From contig CAVZIE010000027.1 of the NCBI GenBank assembly GCA_963775185.1, forward strand, positions 124,001 through 188,000: DNA of 64,000 nucleotides, written 5' to 3'. Each line of letters starts with the position of its first letter. Within the stretch, counting starts at the first letter, position 1. The notes under the pieces are model-generated. The model was not told the DNA's origin, ran no database searches, and worked only from the letters and a program-made list of their open reading frames with translations. Both the position numbers and the translations under genes were made by a program. Below, one piece after another: positions 9,059-17,553 of this stretch. Source of the stretch: JAPSGB01 sp963775185. GTDB taxonomy: Bacteria > Myxococcota_A > Polyangia > Polyangiales > Polyangiaceae.

Positions 9059-10561
9059 ATGAGCCAGGGCGGCCCGAAGAAGCAGATCGGGAGGATCCTC
9101 CTCCAACAGCGGGCGCTGAGCCCGGCGGAGCTGGACAAGGCGCTGGCAGAGAAGGGGGGCCACCGGCTCGCGTCGCGGCTCATGGAGCAGGGCACGATCA
9201 GCGACGTCGCGGCGCTCAAGGCGTTGAGCGAGCAGCACGGCATTCCGGGCATCGATCTCGGTCAGATCTGTCTCCGCTTGGACGATCTGGATCTGCTCCC
9301 GCGAGAGATCGCGGAAAAGCATTTGATCCTGCCCGTGCTCGTGCGCGACGACCGTCTCTTCATCGCGATGGCGAACCCTCGCGAGAAGAAGGTGATCGAC
9401 GAGCTCGAGTTCGTGACGGGCAAGAAGGTGTACCCGTACGTCGCGCTCGAGACCGTGCTGGGCAAGGTCATCGACGACGCGTACACCCAGAAGACGCGCG
9501 GGGAGGCGTACTACGTCGGGCCGCGCTGTCCCCCGGAGGTGCTGCGCAAGGTCGGGCTCCAGGCCGACGGCTCGGCGGCCCCGGAACCCGAGCCCGAGCC
9601 CCCGTCTGGCGCGATGACCAGCGAGCAGGAGGGCGTCGACGCGCCCGGCGTCGTGGTCGACGACGCCGTCGGGCGGGTGTCGCACTCCGACGAGATCTCC
9701 GAGGCCGACTTCGGCGAGCTCTCCAAGGAGCTCAGCGTCGTTACGGATCTACCCGAGCACGCGCTGGAGGAGGCAGGGCCGACGCCCGCCGGCACGCGCA
9801 CCATCCTGGTCGTCGACGACGAAGCCGACATTCGCAAGATGCTCAAGCGGCTGCTCACTACGCGGGGCTACCGCGTTCACGAAGCCGACCGCGGGCTCCT
9901 CGCGCTCAGGATGGTGAAAGAGCACGCTCCCGACCTGATCGTTCTCGACGCGATGCTGCCCGAGGTCCACGGCTTCGACATCGCGCGGCGTATCAAGAAC
10001 AGCAAGCGCTACGGGCACATCCCCATCATCATGGTGAGCGCGGTGTACCGCGGCTGGCGCTACGCCGAGGATCTCAAACAGAGCTGCGGAGTCGATCACT
10101 ACATCGAGAAGCCGTTCCGCATCGCCGACGTGCTTCGCGCCGTCGAGACGTGTCTCGCGGCCGACCAGGAGCCCGCCGACAGCCAGCACGCGCGTGACAG
10201 CTCCGGCGAAGCCGAGAAAGCGCTCGACGCGGGCGTGGCCGCGTACAAGGCCGGACGGATCGACGACGCCATCGCGCATCTGAAGCGGGGCATCGGTATC
10301 GACCCGTTGGCCTACCGCCTCCACTTCCATCTCGGGCTGCTGTACGGCAAGAAGGGACAGATCTACGAAGCGATCAGCGAGCTAGAAACCGCTGTCGAAA
10401 TCAACTCGCGGCACTTCCCCGCCGTCAAGAACCTGGCGATCCTCTATCAGAAGGCCGGCTTCCGCAACAAGGCGGCGGAGATGTGGGAACGGGCGCTCGG
10501 TCTGGCGCCCGACGATGCCACTCGCTTGTCGATCAAGCAGCACCTGCTCAAGCTCCTGTGA
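9059..10561 (+). CDS. MshEN (GspE N-terminal)-receiver-TPR fusion regulator
   Basis: Residues ~8-150 match the GspE/MshE N-terminal fold (IGRILLQQRALSPAELDKAL, LPREIAEKHLILPVLVRDD, VIDELEFVTGKKV); in some family members this domain binds cyclic di-GMP. An acidic/Pro linker follows (~170-245). Then comes a receiver domain (247-365) with ILVVDDE, phospho-acceptor D297 in LIVLDAMLP and the EKPF Lys. TPR helices fill 390-500 (ALDAGVAAYKAGRIDDAIAH, IYEAISELETAVEIN). There is no output DNA-binding domain, so it probably acts by protein contact in a phospho-relay or a motility/secretion circuit. The 153-nt gap upstream holds its own promoter region. Confidence 0.88.
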   Translation: MSQGGPKKQIGRILLQQRALSPAELDKALAEKGGHRLASRLMEQGTISDVAALKALSEQHGIPGIDLGQICLRLDDLDLLPREIAEKHLILPVLVRDDRLFIAMANPREKKVIDELEFVTGKKVYPYVALETVLGKVIDDAYTQKTRGEAYYVGPRCPPEVLRKVGLQADGSAAPEPEPEPPSGAMTSEQEGVDAPGVVVDDAVGRVSHSDEISEADFGELSKELSVVTDLPEHALEEAGPTPAGTRTILVVDDEADIRKMLKRLLTTRGYRVHEADRGLLALRMVKEHAPDLIVLDAMLPEVHGFDIARRIKNSKRYGHIPIIMVSAVYRGWRYAEDLKQSCGVDHYIEKPFRIADVLRAVETCLAADQEPADSQHARDSSGEAEKALDAGVAAYKAGRIDDAIAHLKRGIGIDPLAYRLHFHLGLLYGKKGQIYEAISELETAVEINSRHFPAVKNLAILYQKAGFRNKAAEMWERALGLAPDDATRLSIKQHLLKLL

Positions 10562-10769
10562 ACTACGCGACGGCCTCGCAATCTCCGGCCACGCCGCGCA
10601 AGCCGCTCGTCGGCTGCGCCCGCATGGCCGTCGCCCGGGCCGCGGGTCGGCGGCGGATGCTTGTTTCCACCCGGGTCGTGGCGCTGGCGAAAGAGCTTTC
10701 GCGCCTGGGCCAGGCTCGCGCTATTCTCCCGGCACCCAATTCCGTCCCGACGACCTGGGCCCCAGCTGA

Positions 10770-12374
10770 ATGAAGTTCCTCTGCCCCAGCTGCAAGGCGA
10801 AGTACCAGATTGCCGACGAGAAGGTCGCGGGCAAGTCTGTTCGCATGAAGTGCCGCAAATGCGGCTTCATGATCCACGTCAGCAAGCTCGCGGAGGCGAC
10901 CGCCCACGACGACGCGGCGCCCGCGACCGACACGCCGGCTCCGCCTTCGTCGCGGCCCGCGGTCGTCTCGCCGCCGTCGCCCGGCGCGCCCAAGGCGGTG
11001 GCCCGTCCCAGCGCGCCGCGCGCGGCCCCGCCGCCACGGCGTGGTCCGCCGCCGCGACGCGAAGCGTCCGCGCCCTTGCGTTCATCGCCCGTCGCGACGC
11101 CGGCGCCGCGCCCGACGCCCACACCGGCGACGGCCGCGCCGCCGCCGGCCGCGCCGCCGCACGCTCCGGACCGCGCGCCCCCCGCCGGTCGCATCGCGTA
11201 CCAGGACGACGACGAGCGGACGGTGATCGCCGGCGCCGGCGCGCTGGCCGGCGCATTCGCCGCGGCGGTGGGCGCGGCCCCGGTGTCGACCGCGCTCGAG
11301 GATCTCGCGTCCGCGGCGGACGATTGGTACGTCGGGATCAACGGTGTTCCGGTCGGCCCGATCCGGTTGAGCGAGCTGCGGTCGAAGGCGGCGTCCGGGG
11401 CCGTGACCGCGGAGTCGTTGGTCTGGCGCGACGGTTTCGAGGAGTGGCTGCCGCTCAAGACGTTCCCCGAGCTGGTGGCGATCGTCGAGGAGGGCGCCTC
11501 CAGCGCCTACGCGTCGCTCGCGCCGCCCGACTCCCTGTCGGCGGCTCCCACCGCGCGTGGCGACGCGCTCGGGGCCTCGCCGGTTGGGCACATGTCCGAT
11601 CCGTTCAAGCTGGGCGCGGTGGCGCCGGTGACGGGTCCCGCGGTCGTCACCGAGAAGCAAGCCGGCGACTTCGACATCGACGCCATCGTCCCGCCGAAGC
11701 GCGGCACGTCGCCGGCCGCCTGGATCGCCGTGATCGTCGCGCTGCTCTTCGGTCTCACGATCGGCTTCGTCATGTTCAACAAGGACAAGCAGGTCCAGCA
11801 GATCGTGAAGTACGTGCAGGTGCCGGCTTCGGCCGCCGCGCAGCCTGTCGCCGGCGGCCCCAAGGAGACGCCCGAGGCGGAGAAGGACCCGAAGACCGGG
11901 ACGCCCGCCACACACGGGCAGAAGATCGCGAAGGGGGGCCCGGCACCGAAGAACGGCGACCCGCAGCCGACCAAGACGAGCGGACTGTCCGGCCTCCAAG
12001 GCCTGTCCGGGCTCGCTGCCGGGACGGGGCCGAAGGGGCCGAGCGGCGACGTCGGGTCGAGTGCGTCGTCGGGCGAGCCGCTCGACGGCGCGAAGGTGCA
12101 GGCGACGGTCGCGCGCTACACGAGCAGCGTACGGCGCAGCTGCTGGCAGCCGGCGCTCGACACCCGCGACAAGGACGCGCCGACCTCGGCGCGCGTATCG
12201 GTCGCGATTCGCGTCTCGCCCAGCGGCAGCGTGCAGAGCGCGAGCACGAGCGGCGACCCGAAGGGCTATCGCGGGCTGGCGGGCTGCATCGGATCGAAGG
12301 TCCGGAGCTGGCAGTTCCCGGCGTCGAGTGGGACGACCACCGTCAACGTGCCGTTCGTGTTCGCCGCGCAGTAG
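10770..12374 (+). CDS. AgmX/GltJ-like protein: zinc ribbon, GYF domain, membrane segment, AgmX tail
   Basis: The N-terminal zinc ribbon has Cys 5, 8, 28 and 31 (MKFLCPSCKAKYQIAD start, MJ0042 type). A Pro/Ala-rich region is followed by a GYF_2-type domain at ~184-238 (DDWYVGINGVPVGPIRLSEL), a membrane span at ~316-336 and a second linker. The C-terminal ~95 residues have the AgmX/PglI-type TonB-like tail with conserved Cys (RRSCWQPAL, LAGCIGSKVRSWQFP). This is the domain plan of GltJ/AgmX, an inner-membrane component of the Myxococcus gliding machinery that reaches across the periplasm. No other gliding gene is nearby, so this may be one of the several paralogs such genomes carry. Confidence 0.85.
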   Translation: MKFLCPSCKAKYQIADEKVAGKSVRMKCRKCGFMIHVSKLAEATAHDDAAPATDTPAPPSSRPAVVSPPSPGAPKAVARPSAPRAAPPPRRGPPPRREASAPLRSSPVATPAPRPTPTPATAAPPPAAPPHAPDRAPPAGRIAYQDDDERTVIAGAGALAGAFAAAVGAAPVSTALEDLASAADDWYVGINGVPVGPIRLSELRSKAASGAVTAESLVWRDGFEEWLPLKTFPELVAIVEEGASSAYASLAPPDSLSAAPTARGDALGASPVGHMSDPFKLGAVAPVTGPAVVTEKQAGDFDIDAIVPPKRGTSPAAWIAVIVALLFGLTIGFVMFNKDKQVQQIVKYVQVPASAAAQPVAGGPKETPEAEKDPKTGTPATHGQKIAKGGPAPKNGDPQPTKTSGLSGLQGLSGLAAGTGPKGPSGDVGSSASSGEPLDGAKVQATVARYTSSVRRSCWQPALDTRDKDAPTSARVSVAIRVSPSGSVQSASTSGDPKGYRGLAGCIGSKVRSWQFPASSGTTTVNVPFVFAAQ

Positions 12375-12396
12375 CGCCTGCGGTCCCCGAAACGCC

Positions 12397-12420
12397 ACCG
12401 GCGGGCCGAGGCCCGCCGGT
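12397..12420. terminator. Perfect 10-bp hairpin between the AgmX-like gene and rnpB
   Basis: ACCGGCGGGC and GCCCGCCGGT form a perfect 10-bp stem with the 4-nt loop CGAG. It lies 23 nt past the AgmX-like stop and just beyond the 3' end of rnpB on the other strand, where it could end both transcripts. There is no clear U-tract on either side. Confidence 0.5.
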
Positions 12421-12423
12421 AGT

Positions 12424-12815
12424 GGTCGCAGTAGTCGCTAAGCCGGGTTCTGTTGCCGCGCGAGATCACCCTCGCGCGGCCGGCGGTCATTCATCTGGGA
12501 CGTCCGTTACCGGACGCCTCGTGCGGCCTACCCTGGGGCTCGGGCGGACTACCCTCGAACGCCCCTTTATGCGGCCTTGCTCCGGATGGGGCTTGCCTTG
12601 CCACGGCCGTTACCGACCGCGCGGTGGGCTCTTGCCCCACCGTTTCACCCTTGCCCGGCGCGGGGCGAACCCGGCCCGGGCGGTCTGTTCTCTGTGGCGC
12701 TGTCCTCGAGGTCACCCTCACCGGGGGTTACCCGGCATCCTGCCCTGTGGAGCCCGGACTTTCCTCCCGGCTCCTCACGGAACCGGGCGATCGCCTCGGC
12801 TACTGCAACGACGTC
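12424..12815 (-). ncRNA. rnpB: RNase P RNA (bacterial type A)
   Basis: This is the catalytic RNA of RNase P, which removes tRNA 5' leaders. The minus strand carries the hallmark AACAGAACCCGGCTTA near its 3' end, and the plus strand shows the complementary strings AAGCCGGGTTCTGT, ATTCATCTGGGAC and CTCACGGAACCGGGCGATC in the expected order. The ends are set by the P1 helix: GCAGTAG near 12802-12808 pairs with CTACTGC near 12428-12434. The size of ~390 nt is normal for type A. Its 5' side faces the sigma-factor gene, whose 3' end lies 90 nt away with a palindromic repeat between them. Confidence 0.95.
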
Positions 12816-12850
12816 AAGCTAGTGCCGTGTCCCGGAAGTCGCAAGCGCCG

Positions 12851-12872
12851 GTTCCACGCCGGACCGGCATCC
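12851..12872 (-). repeat. Dispersed palindromic element
   Basis: The plus strand reads GTTCCACGCCGGACCGGCAT then CC, a one-mismatch copy of the element, between rnpB and the sigma-factor gene. A degenerate inverted arm (GATGCCGCGGCCCGGC, from 12877) follows it. Confidence 0.7.
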
Positions 12873-12904
12873 ATCCGATGCCGCGGCCCGGCTGGCGGCG
12901 CCGC

Positions 12905-13774
12905 TTACGCCGCGTCGAGCCAGTCGTTGCCGGACGCGTGCGACAGCTCGGTGATGCGGCTCTTCAGCTTGCGCTTCGCGCGCGCCTCGAGCTGACGCGC
13001 ACGCTCGCGCGACACGCCCAGCCGGCGGCCGATCTCCGCGAGCGACAGCTCGTCCTCGTGATCCGCCATCAGGCGGTTCTCGACGATGTAGCGCTCGCGC
13101 TCGTCGAGTCCGCGGACGGCGTCGCGCACGGTGTCGCGGACGATGTCGCCGACCTCACCGGCGCTGGCGACCTCCTCGGAGTCCCGGTCGGGCGACACGA
13201 GCGTGTCGACCATGCGCACGGCGGAGTCCTCGAAGACGTTCGAGTCGAGCGAGACGTCGCGCGACTCCAGACGGCGCAGCATCGCGCTGATCTGCTCGGT
13301 CGGCAGATTGAAGCGCTCCGCCAGCAGGCGATCGGCCTCGGGGCCTTCACCGACGAGGTTGGTGACGCGGACGCGCTCGCGGCGCAGCTTGAAGAACATC
13401 TTCGAGCGCAGTGCGCCGGAGCCGACGCCGACCAGGCTCCAGGAGCGGATGATGTAGTTCAGCACGTACGCGCGGATCCAGTACGCCGCGTAGGTGACGA
13501 AGCGGTTGCCTCGCTCCGGCTCGAACTTCGCCAGCGCGTGCACGAGGCCGAAGTTGCCTTCGGCGATGAGCTCGGACAGCGGTAGGCCGTAGCGGCGGTA
13601 CTTGAGCGCGATCGCCACCACGTACCTGAGGTGCGCGCGGACGATCTGGTCGCTGACGTCGGCGTCCTGGGTTTCCTTCCAGCGACGGGTCAGCTCGAGT
13701 TCTTGCTCGCGGTCCAGCTTCGGGTAGCGGTGGACCGTCGTGATGTAGTCGGAAACGTCGGAGCTACGGGGCAT
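12905..13774 (-). CDS. RpoH-like sigma-70 family factor
   Basis: The 289-residue protein has sigma region 2 (LSELIAEGNFGLVHALAKFE, FVTYAAYWIRAYVLNYIIRS) directly followed by the RpoH-type stretch LRSKMFFKLRRE (compare the RpoH box). Region 4 has a helix-turn-helix (LSLAEIGRRLGVSRERARQLE). It probably directs RNA polymerase to a stress or developmental regulon. The frame is open to 13834, but ATG 13774 has GGAG 9 nt upstream and removes a low-quality extension. A near-perfect 19-bp palindrome lies 34 nt upstream (13808-13826) and may be a regulator site. Myxobacteria carry several RpoH-like sigma factors, so the exact ortholog is unclear. Confidence 0.9.
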   Translation of the reverse strand: MPRSSDVSDYITTVHRYPKLDREQELELTRRWKETQDADVSDQIVRAHLRYVVAIALKYRRYGLPLSELIAEGNFGLVHALAKFEPERGNRFVTYAAYWIRAYVLNYIIRSWSLVGVGSGALRSKMFFKLRRERVRVTNLVGEGPEADRLLAERFNLPTEQISAMLRRLESRDVSLDSNVFEDSAVRMVDTLVSPDRDSEEVASAGEVGDIVRDTVRDAVRGLDERERYIVENRLMADHEDELSLAEIGRRLGVSRERARQLEARAKRKLKSRITELSHASGNDWLDAA

Positions 13775-13807
13775 CGGGGCTTCTCCACGAGACGATGATT
13801 GGTCCAG

Positions 13808-13826
13808 CATGTGTCCAGGACATATG
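13808..13826. promoter_or_regulatory. 19-bp palindrome upstream of the sigma-factor gene, candidate operator
   Basis: The sequence CATGTGTCCAGGACATATG has arms that match at 8 of 9 positions around a central base. It lies 34 nt before the sigma-factor ATG, where a core promoter or early transcript would be. A further TGTCC half-site occurs at about 13855. Confidence 0.4.
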
Positions 13827-14110
13827 CTCGTCAATGTGCTGAGTTCAAAAACTGTCCAATTTACGACTGGGCCCAGAAGAGAGGGTTGCTAGAATTTCCT
13901 CTATCCTTGGAGTCCACTCGAATTTTCTCTACGAACACACGGAGGCGTCGGTTTCGTCCCCCCGTGTCGATTTCTGCTCGCGGCCCCGGCGGACGCACGA
14001 ACGCATCGGGCACGCACCCCCGCGCACCGGATCGGGCCCCCGTCGCCCCTCCGCAGCAGGAACGATCGACTCGAATCGTTCTGCTGGGCGGGCTCGCTAG
14101 CTGCCGGCTC
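13827..14110. other. AT-richer intergenic region upstream of the sigma-factor gene
   Basis: No coding sequence is seen. From about 13840 to 13940 the base composition is clearly less GC-rich than in the surrounding genes, as expected for a promoter region. The rest, toward the IscA-type gene end, is GC-rich without recognisable features. Confidence 0.5.
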
Positions 14111-14434
14111 TCAGGCCTGGAAGGACGAGCCGCAGCCGCAGGTCCCGGTCACGTTCGGGTTGCCGAACTTGAAGCCGGAGCCGTGGATCCCGTCGACGTA
14201 GTCGATCTCCGTCCCGTCGAGGTACTGGTAGCTCAGCGGGTCCACGAACAGGAGCACGCCGTTGGACTCGAAGCGCTCGTCGAGATCCGTCGGCTTGTCC
14301 TCGAAGTACAGGTCGTACTGGAAGCCGGCGCAACCGCCCCCGATCACGCGGAGCCGGAGCCCTTGGCCCTCGAGACCCTCGGTCTTCGCGATGTCCTTGA
14401 CCTTGTCGGCGGCGAGATTGGTAATCGAGATCAT
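14111..14434 (-). CDS. HesB/IscA-type iron-sulfur cluster carrier/insertion protein
   Basis: The 107-residue protein carries the three family cysteines: C35 in IGGGCAGFQY, and C99 and C101 in TGTCGCGSSF. It would bind and hand over Fe-S clusters to apo-proteins in the cytoplasm. The length and the GFQYDLYFED and GSGFKFGNPN segments fit the ErpA/IscA branch; which of the two cannot be decided without neighbours such as iscS. The start ATG 14434 has a strong GGAGGA 8 nt upstream, so longer frames reaching 14938 are not used. It is transcribed divergently from the S41-like gene. Confidence 0.92.
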   Translation of the reverse strand: MISITNLAADKVKDIAKTEGLEGQGLRLRVIGGGCAGFQYDLYFEDKPTDLDERFESNGVLLFVDPLSYQYLDGTEIDYVDGIHGSGFKFGNPNVTGTCGCGSSFQA

Positions 14435-14579
14435 CGACGGCGTTCCTCCGGGAGCGACACACACAGGCCACCCGGCCGATGCGCGCGCCCTGGAAGTATA
14501 CTCATCCTGTCCGGCATCGCCAGAGGGGGACACCGCTGGATGAGCGGTGACCATCGTGTTACGACCCGGCCCCGCGTCG

Positions 14580-16640
14580 ATGGCCCGCTTGGTACTCGTT
14601 TCCGCGGCGGCGCTCGCCGCGTTCGCCTTCGCGCCGGGCGCTGGCGCCGTCGAGTTCGACGCGACCGGCGCCCCGGTGTTCGATCCCGGTGCGGCCTGGA
14701 CGCTCGGATTCGAGCCGGGCGAGCCCAGCTTGCCCGAGGCGGGCGTTCCCGACGCCGGCGACGCGGGAACCGACGGCGGCGCGTCCCCGGACGCCCTCGA
14801 CATCGTCGAGGACGCCGGCGCCCTCGAGGGCGGCCACGTGCTGCACGCGGCCCCGTACCAGGGCATCAACATCCCGGTCACGCTGCCGTCGGACGCGCGA
14901 TCGTACCGCGTGAGCTTGTGGGCGCGCGGCGAGGTCATCGCGACGATCGAGGCCAGCTACGGCGAGGACCGCAGCGACGAGTTCGGCTCGCTGTATCCGA
15001 CGGGCCGCATGACCAGCGACGGTTGGTACGAGCTGGAGACGCACGGCTTCTCGTTCGACCCGGCGCGTGCCGCGTACGTGCAGGTCGGCGTGTTCTCTCC
15101 GGGCGGTGCGGACGTCGATGCCATCGAGATCGTCGCCGACGGCTCGGCCGCGATTGGAGCCGCGTGCCGCGGCGTGGGCGACACGGGCGCGTGCGGCGTC
15201 GACCAGCTCTGCCAATGGGGCGAGTGCCGGAACATGGGGCCGCGCGTGCCCGCGCTGCCAGCGCCCGACATCCGCGACCAGCTCGTCGACTATCTGCAGG
15301 GACGATTCCGCTACCTGTTCGGGCCTTTCCGCAACCGCGACCTCGATCTGCCCGGCGCGCTGACCGAGCTCGAGGCGATGCGCTCGGCGGGCGACGCGTG
15401 GAACTTCTGGCGCCACTTCTACGCCGCCGTCCACCACCTGCACGACTGGCACACCCAGAGCACCGACATCGCCGGCTTCGTGCTGGACAACCCCAAGCCG
15501 ATCTCGGTGTGTTTCATCGAGGGCGTCGCCGACGTGTCCGACGCGACCATCCCGCCGGACGCGGACTACGACGACGTGCTCGTGTCCCACGTCGGCAGCG
15601 TGAACACGCTCGGTCTCCACCCCGGCGACCGGCTCGTCAGCGTGGACGGCAAGCACCCGATCGCGTGGGCGCGATCGCTGATCGGCGTCGACAACGACTT
15701 CTGGACGGCGTCGAACCACACCACGCACGCCGAGGACGCGCAGCGCCTTCCGTCGCTGATCGCGCGCTTTGCCGACCACATCGAGGTGCTGCGTTGCGAC
15801 GCGACCAGCGGCACGTGCGCCGCGGCCACGGAGACGATTTCGATCGCCGATCTGCCGGTGCAACCTGGCGGAACGCGGCCCGACGTGAGCTGCGACAATC
15901 GGCCGCTCGATCACCTGCCGGGGACGGCCCCGGGCCACTCGAGCGGCGGCTTCTACTCGGGGATCGTCGACGAGAGCAACGCGACGGAGGCCATCTACGG
16001 CCTGCAGTGGAGCTCGCTGTACGTGACCGGGCAGGGCGGTCAAGGCGACGTCGGGCCCGACCTCGACAAGGCGGTCGCGTCGTGGCGCCAGCACGCGCGC
16101 GGCGTGATCCTCGACCATCGCACTGGCTACGGCGGCACTTCGGCGGGACCGGCGAAGATCTGGAACTTCGTGCGCAAGCCGGTCAAGCTCGACATCTTCC
16201 TCTACCGCCAGCGCTCCGACGAGCAAGGGCCGCAGTCGCTCGCAGAGGGCAAGTCGATGTTCGACCAGCTCACGACGCAGGTCGAGAAGGCGGGGAGCAA
16301 CGACGCCGTCGTCGACGTGCCGGTGGCGCTGCTCACCGCGCTCGACGGGTCGGCGAGCGACTGGCTCCCGCTCGGCGTCAAGGGTGCGCCGCTCGCGCGC
16401 ATCTTCGCGCCGTACCAGACCGCCGGCGGCTTCTCCACGCGCTTCCAGTTCGGCTATTGGCTGGGCGTCGGCTACTCGATCGCGGTCGGCGACACCATCG
16501 ACGCGAACGGCCAGACGTTGAACGGCAGGGGCGTCGCGCCGGACGTGGTCGTCGCGCCCAAGCAGTCGGATCTGCTCGCCGGTCACGACACGGTGTACGA
16601 CGCCGCACTCGCCTGGGTGCGGCAGGAGCTCAAGCCGTGA
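14580..16640 (+). CDS. Exported S41-family-like protease
   Basis: A clean signal peptide (MARLVLVSAAALAAFAFAPG, then AGA) starts at ATG 14580; a GTG at 14547 would add 11 residues and is less likely. The body has an Ala/Asp-rich linker, a beta-rich domain at ~90-200, and a PDZ-like stretch (LGLHPGDRLVSVDGKHPIAW). The S41 core follows (RGVILDHRTGYGGTSAG, then GSASDW with the probable nucleophile near S593, QTAGGF, and GRGVAPDVVVAPKQSDLLAG). S41 proteins are C-terminal processing or housekeeping proteases. The catalytic Lys is not obvious, so activity is uncertain. The next gene overlaps its stop (GTGA), which suggests joint function with that lipoprotein. Confidence 0.72.
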   Translation: MARLVLVSAAALAAFAFAPGAGAVEFDATGAPVFDPGAAWTLGFEPGEPSLPEAGVPDAGDAGTDGGASPDALDIVEDAGALEGGHVLHAAPYQGINIPVTLPSDARSYRVSLWARGEVIATIEASYGEDRSDEFGSLYPTGRMTSDGWYELETHGFSFDPARAAYVQVGVFSPGGADVDAIEIVADGSAAIGAACRGVGDTGACGVDQLCQWGECRNMGPRVPALPAPDIRDQLVDYLQGRFRYLFGPFRNRDLDLPGALTELEAMRSAGDAWNFWRHFYAAVHHLHDWHTQSTDIAGFVLDNPKPISVCFIEGVADVSDATIPPDADYDDVLVSHVGSVNTLGLHPGDRLVSVDGKHPIAWARSLIGVDNDFWTASNHTTHAEDAQRLPSLIARFADHIEVLRCDATSGTCAAATETISIADLPVQPGGTRPDVSCDNRPLDHLPGTAPGHSSGGFYSGIVDESNATEAIYGLQWSSLYVTGQGGQGDVGPDLDKAVASWRQHARGVILDHRTGYGGTSAGPAKIWNFVRKPVKLDIFLYRQRSDEQGPQSLAEGKSMFDQLTTQVEKAGSNDAVVDVPVALLTALDGSASDWLPLGVKGAPLARIFAPYQTAGGFSTRFQFGYWLGVGYSIAVGDTIDANGQTLNGRGVAPDVVVAPKQSDLLAGHDTVYDAALAWVRQELKP

Positions 16641-17467
16641 GGCGCCGGCTCGCGCTCGCGCTCGGCTCGCTCGCCTTGGCGGCGGCTGGAGCGTGCGGCA
16701 ACGACGAGACGCTGGTGTCGCCGCTGCCGGTGGACGCCGGCCCCGACGTGGTCGATGCCGCGCCGCCCGACGTCGCGGCGCCGGAGGCGCAAGCGGCGAA
16801 GCGTACGATCATCACGCGCAACCCGTACGGCGACGTGGCCGCTGGCGACAACCTGCTCTGGGACGGCGACTTCGAGTGGGACACCGCGTTCGCCGACTCC
16901 TATGGTTGGGTCGGCGCGGGGACCTTCTTCGTTCCGATCGGGACCTTCGACCAGATCCACATCGGCTACGCGTGCCACAGCGGCATGAAGTGCGGGTGGA
17001 TCGGCTCCGGGGAGAGCATCGGTGCGATCGGTGTGGCGCCGGGTCACGCTGCGATCGACGCGAGCGTCTGGATCAAGCCGCCGGCGAAGGCGTGCGGCGA
17101 CGTGGGCGTGTTCTTGATCGGCTGCACCGAGCGCACCGAGGCGGACGTGCCGCTGCTCGACGACGACGGCAAACCGGACGCCGACGGATGGTGTCGGTTC
17201 CACGTCGTCGCGCCCGAGCGTGAGAAGGCGACGTGCATGTTGGTCGAGTCGCGCTTCTCCGAGGGCGAGGCGGTGGTGGACGACGCGGTTGTCCGCGCCG
17301 CGCCCGCAGGAGCGAAGGCGTTGCGCTCGCTCGCGGTGCTCGCGGCGCGCGACCGCGAGGCCGTCGCCAGCATGCAGCAGAGCATCGCGCGCGCGCTCGA
17401 ACCCCGCACGCCGCCTCCGAACGCCGCCGCGAGCGCCTTCGCGCGCTGGCAGCGCGGCTCCCGATGA
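16637..17467 (+). CDS. Predicted lipoprotein, coupled to the S41-like protease
   Basis: The 276-residue product starts with GTG overlapping the upstream TGA. It has a typical lipoprotein signal ending LAAAGAC followed by an Asp/Pro-rich spacer. The body (NLLWDGDFEWDTAFADSYGW and later GCTERTEADVPLL) looks like a galactose-binding-type beta sandwich such as those that start with an N-G-D-F-E motif, but this is an inference from pattern only. The C-terminal ~60 residues are helical and charged. Four Cys in CHSGMKCGW and ACGDVG..GCTE may form disulfides. Function unknown. Confidence 0.65.
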   Translation: MRRRLALALGSLALAAAGACGNDETLVSPLPVDAGPDVVDAAPPDVAAPEAQAAKRTIITRNPYGDVAAGDNLLWDGDFEWDTAFADSYGWVGAGTFFVPIGTFDQIHIGYACHSGMKCGWIGSGESIGAIGVAPGHAAIDASVWIKPPAKACGDVGVFLIGCTERTEADVPLLDDDGKPDADGWCRFHVVAPEREKATCMLVESRFSEGEAVVDDAVVRAAPAGAKALRSLAVLAARDREAVASMQQSIARALEPRTPPPNAAASAFARWQRGSR

Positions 17468-17484
17468 GGCCGCGCGCGGCTCCG

Positions 17485-17507
17485 GGTTCCGCGCCGGACC
17501 GGCAACC
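17485..17507 (-). repeat. Dispersed palindromic element
   Basis: The plus strand reads GGTTCCGCGCCGGACCGGCA then ACC, an exact match to the element core. It lies in the 86-nt gap after the lipoprotein gene. A weaker ATGCCGGTCCG string occurs at 17563 inside the next gene's start. Confidence 0.8.
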
Positions 17508-17553
17508 CACCTGAGCGGGGTGGCTTGACACCCCGGGTGCGGCTGCGCATCCC

